Part shown: positions 44,884-54,546 of the stretch, in pieces | Layout: every line of letters begins with the position of its first letter | How positions within the stretch are numbered: the stretch's first letter is position 1 | NCBI RefSeq assembly: GCF_932294415.1 | Contig: NC_065535.1 | Coordinates: 14,465,282 to 14,529,281 of the forward strand | Source of the DNA: Quercus robur | Taxonomy: Eukaryota > Streptophyta > Magnoliopsida > Fagales > Fagaceae | DNA length: 64,000 bases | Direction: 5' to 3' | The notes under the pieces: generated by a model | What the model saw: the letters and a program-made list of their open reading frames with translations, nothing else | The model's database searches: none | What the model was told of the DNA's origin: nothing | Translations under genes and position numbers: made by a program

Positions 44884-45413
44884 GGCTGTGTTTGGTTCGT
44901 GTAAAAGTATTTCCGGAAAATATTCCATTTTCCAGAAAGGAAAATATTTTCATGTGTTTGGTTGCATTTCAAAAAATTTTCCGGAAAATATTTTATGGTG
45001 TTTGGAAAAGAAGAAGGAAAAGACAAACTCAGGAAAAAAATCATCAATGATCGCGATTCGAGATCGCGATCGACGGCGCGATCTCGCGAACTAATCGGCG
45101 CGGTGCTTCGCGAGATCGCAGTCGTCGGACTGGAGCTCGCGAGATCGGCGCGGACTGGAGCTCGGAGTTTGCCGGCGATCGTCGGACTGACTGGAATGTT
45201 TCTTCTCCTCTCGCGCGCGCGTGCTCTCTCTCTCTTTTCCGGAAATACTTTGAAAGGAAAATGGAAGTGTAAAATGATTTCCGTGGTCAAAGGCATTTTT
45301 TTTCGGTCAACGAATTTCAATTTTCAGAAAATAGAATTTTCTGGACCAACCAAACAGCCTTATTTCCGGAAAAGCATTTTTAGAAGTGATTTTCACCTAA
45401 AACAAACACACCC
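44884..45413. mobile_element. PIF/Harbinger-like MITE with CpG-rich core
   Basis: Termini are GGCTGTGTTTGGTT and AACAAACACACCC, flanked by the 3-bp duplication TAA (44881-44883 and 45414-45416), as in Tourist-type elements. Subterminal inverted similarity includes TTTCCGGAAAATATT on both sides. The core (about 45045-45225) is rich in CGCGAGATCG-type words, in sharp contrast to the AT-rich flanks. No transposase is present. Confidence 0.75.
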
Positions 45414-45416
45414 TAA

Positions 45417-46687
45417 CATACCTGATGAGAGTCTATTTTTATGTTTGATGTGTCAAATATATCAAATATTGGACATTTGTCACATTTGAGACCTGATTAG
45501 AATGCTTGAGAATGCTCTACCAGAGAGAAAGCAGAACCAGGATTTGATATTGGGAATATGGAAATGGTTTCTATTTTAAATTTTTTTACCCAAAAAGTCA
45601 CGCCTCTCCCTCTTTTTTCGATAACCATCCTACAATTTCTTCCGCTCTTTATTATCACCTTTCCCATCACTTGACTAGTTGATTTCTTTTTTCTTTATAA
45701 GAGATATTTTATAATTTTTGTAATAAATTACAAAAAAATCTTCCATATTTTATCCTCTTTAAATATTATTTTGGTTAAGTTTGTTGGATTTTGTTTATGT
45801 ATTTTATCAGTTCGGATTTGAAAACTATGTGCTTAATGCAACATTCCTCCTTCATACCAATAAGCTTAATGTCAATAAGCTTAATGTGACTTCTCAGTGT
45901 CGAGAATCTACTTCTAACACTTTATCAGTAGTGAGCTCCTTTCTCTGTGATAAAACTAAATGTCTACATATGTCGTCCACTATAAAATATCTTGATGTAA
46001 CTCATTGACATCGATTGCTAACAACAAATTAAAGAATAAAAGCAAGGGGTGGAATGGAGACATTAATAATTCAACAGCTATTCAATATCTTTAGTTTAAC
46101 AGTAGTTTTCAGCATCAGAGGGGAAGCCTTACACGAGACTCATCAGATGTGATAAAATGAGCTTATCGAACTTTTAAAATATAGCTAAGCCACTTTTTCA
46201 TATCAGCAAACTAATTGGGCCACATTCTTGGTTTGCTTTCGTAATTCATCAAGATAAGGTCGGTTTTCAAAGTGGGTCAGAGATCATCATCACTTGCACC
46301 TTCGTGAATACAACAAGACACAAAGTGAAATTATATCGTTGTCGAATAATTAAAAGCTTCTCTCTCTTTATCCTTCCCTCTTTCCACCATTGTCACAAAG
46401 CATACAAAGTGACAAACAAAACATTGTAGCTAAACCAGTCCAATAAATATTATTGCATACATATATATATATATATATAACTCGCAAATACTTTTTAATT
46501 AAAAAAAAAAAAAGCAAATAACAACTCTCTTTTTTTTTTTTTACAAAACTCACATATAAGCACGTAAAAGCACTTGTACAAAGTATTTTTTTATATGTAA
46601 AAATAAATAAAATAAACACAGCATATCAAATTAACAAACAAACCACACAAGCGCCAACATTTTTGTAAACACAACAACGAGCTGTTC
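45417..46687. other. Intergenic between MITE and dehydrin 3' end
   Basis: No gene recognised. A TA microsatellite lies near 46459-46480, with A and T runs near 46500-46545. The right part holds the presumed dehydrin 3' UTR. Confidence 0.55.
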
Positions 46688-48695
46688 TTAATGGGCAGCA
46701 GAGTCTTTCTCTTTCTCTTTCTCCTTCTCTTCCTCAGTCTTTGGGTGGTAACCAGGGAGCTTCTCCTTAATCTTCTCCAAAATGCCCTTCTTCTCCTTCA
46801 CATCGCCTTCATGATGAGTAGGTGGCTCAGAAGTGGTATACTCTGCAACCGAAGGAGGGACCTCTTCAGGCTTCTTGTGCTGGCCTGGAAGTTTTTCCTT
46901 AATCTTTTCAAGAAGGCCCTTCTTTTCTTCAGCTTGAGCTGGCTCTGCCAATGGTGCCTCTGGGAGTTTCTGAACTACTACCTCTTCTTCGTACCTCTCA
47001 ACTGGGATGCTGGTGTCTTCATGCTTCTTCTCCTCGTGCTTCTTCTCTTCGAGCTTCTTCTCTTCTTCCTTGTCTCCGCCACCTATCTTCTCCTTGATTT
47101 TATCCTTCAGTCCCTTCTTTTCCTCCCTTTTCTTCTTCTTCTTCTCTTCTCCTTCACCTTCCTCATCATCGCTAGACTGCAATTTTCAAACAATCCAAAG
47201 TTCAATTACAAATTATTCAAAGGGTTAGAAAAAAGGGTTTTGATGGACTCACATTTTCAAAAATGCGAACAAACTGATGCGAATATGGGTAAAAGATAAT
47301 AATAAGTCAATGTTAAAATGACCGTTCATCATTCACTGTAACTTATTGAATAAGTTATAATTATTTTTTTATTATTTTATTTTTTTTGAGAATCAGTTAT
47401 AATTAAATCTGTGAAAGCAAAATTGACTATTTATAATTAACAACGAAATTTCTAAAAATAATAATTGACATGAGTCTATTTACCTCAACAACAAGTTAAA
47501 AGTAAAATTAATAGTTGACTATTCACAGGCGACAACGCTAACCATAACAAGATAAAAATGTCACAAATTGCGGTGGTATCTGTGGTTATAAAAATTTAAG
47601 GACCGTACGAGGCTGTAATTATTACACGTGGCGTTATGGGTCCCAGTTATTTACAAAAGCTGGCAAGGGACGAAAGTCCCGCAGTCATTCATGGGAGAGT
47701 CCTTAATTCATGGGATGCATCATGCCACGCGGAAATGATGAAAATCAACGACAAAAGCTTTATGGCCTGGCCACTCTTCCTTTGAAAATATGTAGGTCTA
47801 CGACTACGATGACACACACAGATCCATTATTTCTAATGGTTCCAACTTTCAGGTCCTACGTTTTACAATCTCAACTATCAGGAATCCAAAAATACTATAT
47901 ATATATATATATATATATTGGTGAAGATAATAAACAGTAACACACAAACAAGGAAATTCATTGAACAATCAAAACAAAACTTTAAAAACAAAAACTGTGT
48001 AAAATATTTAAAAATATGGAAGATATTGAAATAGATATTAGATATAAAATACTTACAGAGCTAGAGCTGCTGTTAGATCGGTGTAGCTTGCCGAAGAGAC
48101 CAGGTTTCTTCTCTTCTTCCTTCTTCTCCTCCTTGTATGCCTCTACAGGCTTTGGTTGAGAATGAGACTCATACACTGAGACTTTCTCCTCTTCCTTATT
48201 ATGGAAGAGACCGTGTTTCTTTTCTTCTTCCTTCCTCTCCTCTTTGTAGTAATCCTCTGCAGGCTTTGGGTGAGAATGAGACTCATACGCTGGTACTCTC
48301 TCCTCCTCCTTCTTCTGATAGAGACCATGTTTCTTCTCTTCTTCCTTCCTCTCCTCCTTGTAGTAATCCTCTATAGGCTTTGGGTGAGAATAAGATTCAG
48401 AAACAGTGAATTTCTCTTCTTCCTTCTTCCCCCAGAGACCGTGTTTCTTCTCTTCCTCCTTCTCCTCCTTGTAGTACTCATCTACAGGCTTTGGATGAGA
48501 ATGAGATCCTCCTCCTCCAGACACACTGACTTTCTCAAACTCAGACGCCATCACCTCCTCTTTTGGCTTCTTCTCCTCTTTCTTCCCCAAGAAATCAAAC
48601 AAGCCTCGGTCCTTGCTCTCCACAGCTCCCTCGTTACCACCAGGGGTGGTAGTGGTAGTCTCATACTCATTCCTCTTGTGCTGGTGCTCCGCCAT
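46688..48695 (-). CDS. Acidic F-S-K3 dehydrin (COR47/ERD10/ERD14 type) with expanded repeat region
   Basis: Exon 1 is 48695-48057, intron 48056-47177 (GTAAGT...CAG), exon 2 47176-46688; 375 codons, intact. Dehydrins are disordered LEA proteins that protect membranes and enzymes during cold and drought. Exon 1 has an F-segment [11 protein letters not shown] (29-39) and ends in [10 protein letters not shown]. The intron splits the Ser tract at the position conserved in this class, and exon 2 resumes [11 protein letters not shown] with Lys-rich flanks. Three K-segments follow: [28 protein letters not shown] and [14 protein letters not shown]. Unusual is a block of about 38-residue repeats in exon 1, each with YYKEE..EEEKK[HP]GL and SHSHPKP-like sequence. 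The intron is about 880 bp, long for this gene class, and carries an ABRE. A TATA box at 48840-48849 and DRE/ABRE motifs suggest cold and ABA control. Confidence 0.94.
47624..47632 (+). promoter_or_regulatory. ABRE/G-box in the dehydrin intron
   Basis: ACACGTGGC is a full ABA-responsive element containing CACGTG. It lies near the middle of the dehydrin intron. Confidence 0.55.
47898..47920. repeat. TA microsatellite in dehydrin intron
   Basis: A (TA)n run lies about 160 bp from the exon 1 donor. Confidence 0.8.
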
Positions 48696-48839
48696 AATTG
48701 TTTCGCTATCAAATAATTATCACTACAATACACAGAAAAAGAATAAACCAAATGAAAAGCTTGTGAAATGTTTTTTCTCAAGTTTATGTAACAATGAATA
48801 TATGCGTTATGACTTATGAAATGAGAGTAGTATGACAGG

Positions 48840-48980
48840 TTTTATATAGAAGTTAGGAATCCAGATTCCAAACAATGCATTAATAGCATAAAATAAAATA
48901 GCATCGTCTTACGCGTCTCTGACGCGATTAAGCTAATTATTAACCGACATGTCTTTTTTTATTTTTGTGGAACCGACGTG
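48840..48980 (-). promoter_or_regulatory. Dehydrin promoter: TATA box, two DRE/CRT cores and an overlapping ABRE
   Basis: The TATA box (CTATATAAAA on the gene strand) is at 48840-48849, about 145 bp before the ATG. ACCGAC occurs at 48943-48948 and 48972-48977, and the second overlaps ACGTG (48976-48980). ACCGAC is the CBF/DREB target and ACGTG the core of AREB/ABF sites, a combination typical of cold- and ABA-induced dehydrins. Confidence 0.65.
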
Positions 48981-49041
48981 ACGCATTCATTTCGAGATGA
49001 AATTAAAACTTTAATATTCTCACTCTCTGGTTTTAAATTCT

Positions 49042-49310
49042 TTAATTGTACTCGCTATTTTTGATTGCCAACTGTCATTGGAGGCAGGAAAATTCTGGTG
49101 ACACAACCATTTGCACAACTTTGTGCACAACTCGTCCACGTGGTGAGTTATGGTTGGTGGAGAGGTGAGGTCACCTCTCCACCAACCATAACTCACCACG
49201 TGGACGAGTTGTGCACAAAGTTGTGCAAATGGTTGTGTCACTAGAATTACTCTTGGAGGCATATCTTAATTGTACTCGCTATTTTTGATTGCCAACTGTC
49301 ATTGGAGGCA
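49042..49310. repeat. 45-bp direct duplication flanking a MITE
   Basis: TTAATTGTACTCGCTATTTT and the rest of a 45-bp block ending GGAGGCA occur at 49042-49086 and 49266-49310 without visible differences. The MITE sits at the end of the left copy, so a tandem duplication with a 49-bp period existed before insertion. Confidence 0.85.
49087..49252. mobile_element. Palindromic MULE-MITE carrying two G-boxes upstream of the dehydrin
   Basis: The 166-bp element has near-perfect inverted arms along almost its whole length (centre GGAGAGGTGA-GG-TCACCTCTCC). Ends are GGAAAATTCTGGTGACAC and GTGTCACTAGAATTACTC. TTGGAGGCA flanks it on both sides (49078-49086 and 49253-49261), the 9-bp duplication expected of Mutator-like elements. 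CCACGTGG lies in each arm (49136-49143 and 49196-49203), about 290 and 350 bp upstream of the dehydrin TATA box. Confidence 0.88.
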
Positions 49311-49350
49311 TAAAAATGGCTGATAGAGTAAGCAAAGTTTGAGCGTGTTG

Positions 49351-49485
49351 TGTAAACCGAGAGAATTGATAGAGTAAACTAGATACTGCAAGTAACCCCG
49401 TGGCCGAGCATGAGTATGGATGCCATCATGCCACTGATTGCCACACTTTCCACCTTGTATAAATCTCCAAACCTTAATTACGTAA
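49351..49485 (-). pseudogene. Copy of ceramidase exon 2 fragment
   Basis: About 135 bp match 31855-31990: exon 2 of the ceramidase pseudogene (the THAGPGGYLQY region) and part of the preceding intron, including the splice acceptor. An 8-bp tandem duplication (ATGCCATC) is present only here. The intron sequence shows a DNA-level copy rather than a processed transcript. Confidence 0.85.
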
Positions 49486-49489
49486 AAAT

Positions 49490-50076
49490 TCATATTATAT
49501 TATATTATATTATATTATATCATATCATATTATATATAATAATATAATATAAGTTGGGTTTGGATACTGTGGTTACGCTACGTGACTTCATCAAATTCTA
49601 AAAATTTTATTAAATTTTTAGATTTTATAAAACTAAAAAGGAATATTATACTACTTGAATTTTAATTCATTTTTATCATTAAGTACTTTATCTCTTTAAA
49701 AATAAAATAAAGAAATAAAAAACTACTTCACGTCTGCTTCATGTAAGATGGTAAATATAGATTAATATTAGATTAATCAAAAAAAAATTATATAGTAAGC
49801 ATAAAATAAAAATTGCTTCATGTAAGATTGTAGGTAAATTCATATTAGATTAAGGATTCTAATTCATACTTATCTCTAATTCATTGTTGTCATAAAGTAA
49901 GTGTATCTCTAAAAAAACTGAAATAAAAAACTGCAGATTAATATTAGATTAGTCAAGATTCTAATTCGTAAATATCTCAAATTAAAAAAATCAAGACTCT
50001 AATTCATTCTTATTTCTAATTCATTGTTATCATAAAGTAAGTGTATCTCTAAAAAAAAAACATACCGCTTCCTCTA

Positions 50077-50109
<33 letters not shown>

Positions 50110-51156
50110 TATTAACTCTAACCTAAAAAAAAAAAAAAAAATCTAACAACAATCTAGCTAATAATGTTAACTATTTTTTTGGGATAAAGTATTTAAAAAA
50201 AAAAAACTAATATGTAATTAACCTAATCTTCTTGATTAGGTAACTTCAAGGAGTTTAGAGTATTTGATTTTTACTTGGACTCCTTTTCTAGGTGGAGTAT
50301 GTATATATATACACTGTTAGTTGGCGTAGTTTTTCATTCTCCAACTTATTGTACAGTTTATTTTTTATTTAGGCTTCCATTTTTCTACCTACAATCATGT
50401 AGGTATGTATTTTTACTCTAATTTTTTATTATAATCAATTAAATATGTTTTATGTATTTGTTGCCTTTTGTTTAAGCTAATTTCCTTATGTTTTTCTTTT
50501 TTTGAGGGGGTAATTTCCTTATGTTTGATCTAATTTATATGCTAATGGTTTGATCCAATTTAATTATTTTGTTGTCCAATATATATGTAAGTTGTCAAAG
50601 TAAATTCCAATCATAGACTATTAAATATACATACAATTTTGCGATCTATATGGTACTTTGTTTTTTTTTAACTCTGTTTAATTTTCTTCTTGATTTTTTT
50701 TTTCCAGGTTTGTCAAAAAAGATTTTAAGCATCCTAAGAAAGGTTTGTAATCTAGATGTAGAACTTTGCAATTTTTTTTTTTTTTAATTAGAACAAATGT
50801 TTTATTCCTCAAATAGTTCTATCTTTAAAAAGTGGCCAATTTTATGTTACTTTGTCTAAAGATTTTAATCATTAATATTATTGTTAATAATACTGCAAAT
50901 CACTTATATTGTAGATTCATTAGATATAAAATTCATATGCGAATAGTTTGATACATGTAACTACAAATGATATTATAGCACAATTGGTATGTTAGAAGGT
51001 AATTTTGTATTAATGTGCTATCATTTTATATTTGATGGTTGTTATACCAATGCAATTTATTCCTTTCGTTATAATAATTACTTATTTGGTTATAATAATT
51101 ATAAATATTCTATAAGTTTTAACATAAAACCGTGAAATGCACAGGCCTTCAACTAG
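49490..51156. mobile_element. Helitron-like repeat (tentative)
   Basis: After an (ATATT)n run comes TAAGTTGGGTTTGGATACTG, and the region ends with CCGTGAAATGCACAGG-like near-hairpin sequence followed by CTAG (51153-51156). Sequence like the left part restarts immediately after, at 51157 (TATATAATAAAAGTTGG; GACTTCACCAAATTG). Hairpin-CTAG ends and end-to-end insertion are Helitron traits, but no TC start or Rep/helicase is visible. The interior is AT-rich with a T run near 50070-50108. Confidence 0.35.
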
Positions 51157-51767
51157 TATATAATAAAAGTTGGACTTAGACGTCATTGTTGCGTCACGTG
51201 ACTTCACCAAATTGCAGAAATTTTATTAAATTTTTAGATTTTTAAAGAACTAAAAAGGAATAGTATACTACTAGGACTCTAATTCATTCTTATCATTAGA
51301 TTAACATTATTTTTTTATTTGTTAGGATATATTTCTTAAATTAAGGGATAATATTTAACAAAAAAAAATTTAATTTAGATAATATTTATCACCTAAATTT
51401 TCAAAATTTTAATTCTACTCTAATTAAAAGTCTATTTTAAAAAATTTCTAAATTTAAATCTCATCCCACATTTTTGTTGTTTCTATTTTCCTCAAGTTGC
51501 AACTTAAATTTTATTAATTATAATTATTATTATTATTATTAAATTAATATTATTTTATCAAAATATCAAGATACAAAACTTGATTATTAAGGGATAAGCA
51601 AAATCCAAATTCTTCAAGAGGTGATTAATATAAATCTATCCTAAAAAATAGTATATATATCCATTAATTTTTTAATCTTTATCTATGCCAAAAAACAGTA
51701 TATATTTCCATTAATTTGATAATTTCTACGTTGATGACATTTAAAATTTTTTTCAAAAAAAAAAAAA
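51157..51767. other. AT-rich non-coding stretch, possible start of a second Helitron-like repeat
   Basis: The first about 140 bp resemble 49550-49690. The rest is AT-rich without recognisable features. Confidence 0.35.
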
Positions 51768-51910
51768 ACTATCAAAATAAGAAGTCTGAGAAACAACCTC
51801 CAAAGGAACACAAGAGGTTCGACTTGAAGAAGCTTTCATATGAGGAAAGGAAGGCCAAATTGATTGACAGATTGAATGCTTTTAACTCTGTAGCCGATGA
51901 TGATGAGTAA
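51768..51910 (+). pseudogene. Short coding-like fragment, family not recognised
   Basis: One frame ending at TAA 51908-51910 has the composition of real protein: [20 protein letters not shown], then a short acidic tail ending DDDE. It looks like the C-terminal exon of a host protein. Upstream is an A run with no clear splice acceptor. It lies between Helitron-like and copia sequence and may be a captured gene fragment. Confidence 0.35.
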
Positions 51911-52032
51911 AAGTAGTGTTGGATTCAGTGTTTAATATTTGTTAATTATCTGTGATACATTTTGTTTTTTTGTTAGAGCAACTAAGAACCTAGCCGTGTT
52001 TTTCTTTTTGTTAAATTTGTCATTTTTGCAGG

Positions 52033-54546
52033 TTGTCTTTCATCATCTATATAAAACATCAACCATGTTCTCTTGAGCCCAATGATGTTCAAGAAATTGT
52101 TGATCAAGAGCCTGCATCTCCAAGTACTCCCGGCACTCCAAGTGTTGTAGAAAGTTCAACAGACATACTTACCTCACCTTATTCTAAATCCCATGAAGAG
52201 AAAGGACCTTCCTCCAGGATTAAGTTGAATCATCCTTCTGAAGTTGTTGTGGGAAACATGAATGAACTTACACTAAGGAAGCGTACAGTTGATAAATGTG
52301 TTGCTAACTTTGTGTCATATTCTTATTATTTGTCACAAGTTGAACCCACTAAGGTCGAGAAAGCTCTTTAAGATATAAGCTGGGTTGAGGCTATGCATGA
52401 TGAACTGCTTCAGTTTCAAAGGAATGATGTTTGGACTCTAGTACCTAGACCGGAAGGTGAGCACATCATTGGCACAAAGTGGATCTTCCGCAATAAGACT
52501 GATAAGGAGGGCAATGTGATCTGCAACAAGGCTCGTCTTGTGCCTCAAGGATACTCTTAAATGAAAGGAGTAGACTATGATGAGACATTTGCTCCAGTAG
52601 CCCGTATGGAGTCCATCAGGATTCTCCTAACCCTGGCATGTCACCTGAAGTTCAAGCTTTACCACATGGATGTAAAGACTGCTTTCTTGAATGGGTTCCT
52701 TAAAGAAGATGTCTATGTGGCTCAACCTAAAGGATTCATTGATTCACACTTTCCGGATCATGTGTTGTATCTCAAGAAGGCACTCTATGGTTTAAAACAT
52801 GCCCCCAGAGCTTGGTATGATCGGCTCACACAATATTTAGTATCTCATGGGTTCACAAGAGGAAAAACTGATCAACCTCTCTTCATCAAAAGTAAAGACG
52901 ACGAGTTGATAATTGCACAAGTCTATGTTGATAATATCATTTTCAGGTCGACTAAGGATGAACTTGCTCATTGTTTCTCCAAACTCATGCAAGGACACAA
53001 ATGATGTCTTAACTGGGTATTCTAATGCAGACTGGGCTGGGAATGCTGATGATAGAAAGAGTATTTCGGGGGGTTGTTTTTATGTGGGTAATAATCTTGT
53101 CTCCTAGATGAGCAAAAAGCAGAACTCCATCTCATTATTCATTGTAGAGGCTGAATACATCACTGCTAGTAGCTGTTGCACCCGACTTCTATGAATGCAA
53201 AAACCATGGTTTTAAAAATTGGTACGGTGAAATAACTGAAAAAGGGACTAGTTACTGATTTTCTGATCAGATCGGAGTCCGACCAATAGTCGAATTGGTG
53301 ACATCATAAATAATTTAATTAATAATTATAAAAATAAATAAATAAATAAATAAATAATTTTATACTTGGTCATTTTAACTAAAAAATTAAATAATAGTAA
53401 AACATTAAACTTTAATTTACCAACTTTTAGACACTACTCAACACAATTCAACCAAAACAAAAACAAAAAAGCATATACAAGCACCCACAACCCATAAGCC
53501 CACTATAAAATATTTTAGATTTTTTTTTTTTTTAACCTTTCCAATAACAAAAAGTAAGTGCATCAATGGGAAGTAATATCATTACCCACTTGATGTTTTT
53601 TTTACCTCCACACATTCTACACATTAATATTCCAACTACCACACATTTTGAAATCTTGAAATCTGTACAACCACTGTCACACATTTGGTTCAAGTTTCAG
53701 CACTTCTTTACATTTTCCCATCTCTTTTTGCTTTTTCATCTCTCTCTCTCTCTCTCTCATGAATATGTGCATTCGGTATTGAGTCTTCAGCATTGTCACA
53801 GGATGCCCATCCTCCAATGACTCATCATGAAACTCCCTTGAAGTGAATATTTGCATGTGCAAGAGGTAAGATTAGTAAAAAAAAAAAAAAAAGCCTCAAT
53901 TGAAGCAGCAGATCGTTACAAATTTGCTTATCTTTGGGCTTCTTTGGTTCTTCCTCAACACAAATATAATAAATCTATTCTTATTTTCTTTTGAGCAAAA
54001 GGTAAGTAAAGTAGATCTGATGTTTTTGGGTCACTGTGGGTGTCTTAGGCTTCACCACTTCATACTTGAGAGTATATTTTCGAAATCAAAGCCTCTCTTC
54101 TTAAATCTGAAATAAGATCTCTCTTTTTATTTTTATTTTTATTTTTGGGTTAAAAAATACAACAGCTGAAGTATTTATGAAGAAGTGCTAAAACCGGTTT
54201 AACGGCCTTGATTATGGTCCAAATCCCGGTTGAACCAGTCAGTCCAGTCCCATTTTTAAAACATAGGTAAAAACTCCTCCTTGATTATGGTATTCATCAA
54301 GAACATCTTACAATCTATTGTGACAATACCAGTGCCATCAACTTCTCTAAGAATCATGTTCAACATTCTCGAACTAGACACATAGATATTTGACATCACT
54401 TCATTTGGGAGCTTGTCGAAGATGGTACTTTCACTCTTGAGTTCATTCACACTGATGATCAGAAGGCTAATTTGTTCACCAAATCTCTTGATAGAAAATG
54501 GTTTGAATTCCTTCGCCAAAACATTGGTGTTATCTCCATGGATTGA
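52033..54546 (+). pseudogene. Copia RT and RNase H remnant
   Basis: Segments include [75 protein letters not shown] and [15 protein letters not shown]. The catalytic box reads YVDN instead of YVDD. TAA stops lie before DISWVEA and after VPQGYS. After a deletion following KLMQGHK come the RNase H parts GYSNADWAGNADDRKS, AEYITAS and, beyond the insertion, HQEHLTIYCDNTSAIN, HIDI*HHF and FTKSLDRKWFEFLRQ, ending VISMD. Dead copy. Confidence 0.88.
53205..54266. mobile_element. TIR element inserted in copia RNase H
   Basis: The 1,062-bp insert starts CATGGTTTTAAAAATTGG and ends CCCATTTTTAAAACATAG. It is flanked by GCAAAAAC (53197-53204) and GTAAAAAC (54267-54274), an 8-bp target duplication with one C-to-T change, fitting hAT. 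Removing the insert and one flank copy restores the copia RNase H frame exactly (LL*MQK then LLLDYGIHQEH). It includes (AAAT)n, a T run and a CT microsatellite (about 53740-53759), and encodes no transposase. Confidence 0.75.

Noticed and set aside
44962..45489. 175-codon open frame in the CpG-rich MITE core
   Set aside because: It crosses the element boundary, has no recognisable domain, and is explained by the GC-rich core lacking stop codons.
46691..47299. Long leucine-rich plus-strand open frame over the dehydrin
   Set aside because: It is the complement of Lys/Glu-rich dehydrin codons. The minus strand has the K-segments and proper splice sites.
48201..48716. Second leucine-rich plus-strand open frame
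   Set aside because: Same cause: the shadow of dehydrin exon 1 repeats.
49087..49252. microRNA precursor
   Set aside because: Near-perfect pairing along the full length plus TIR ends and a 9-bp TSD identify a MULE-MITE. siRNA production remains possible.
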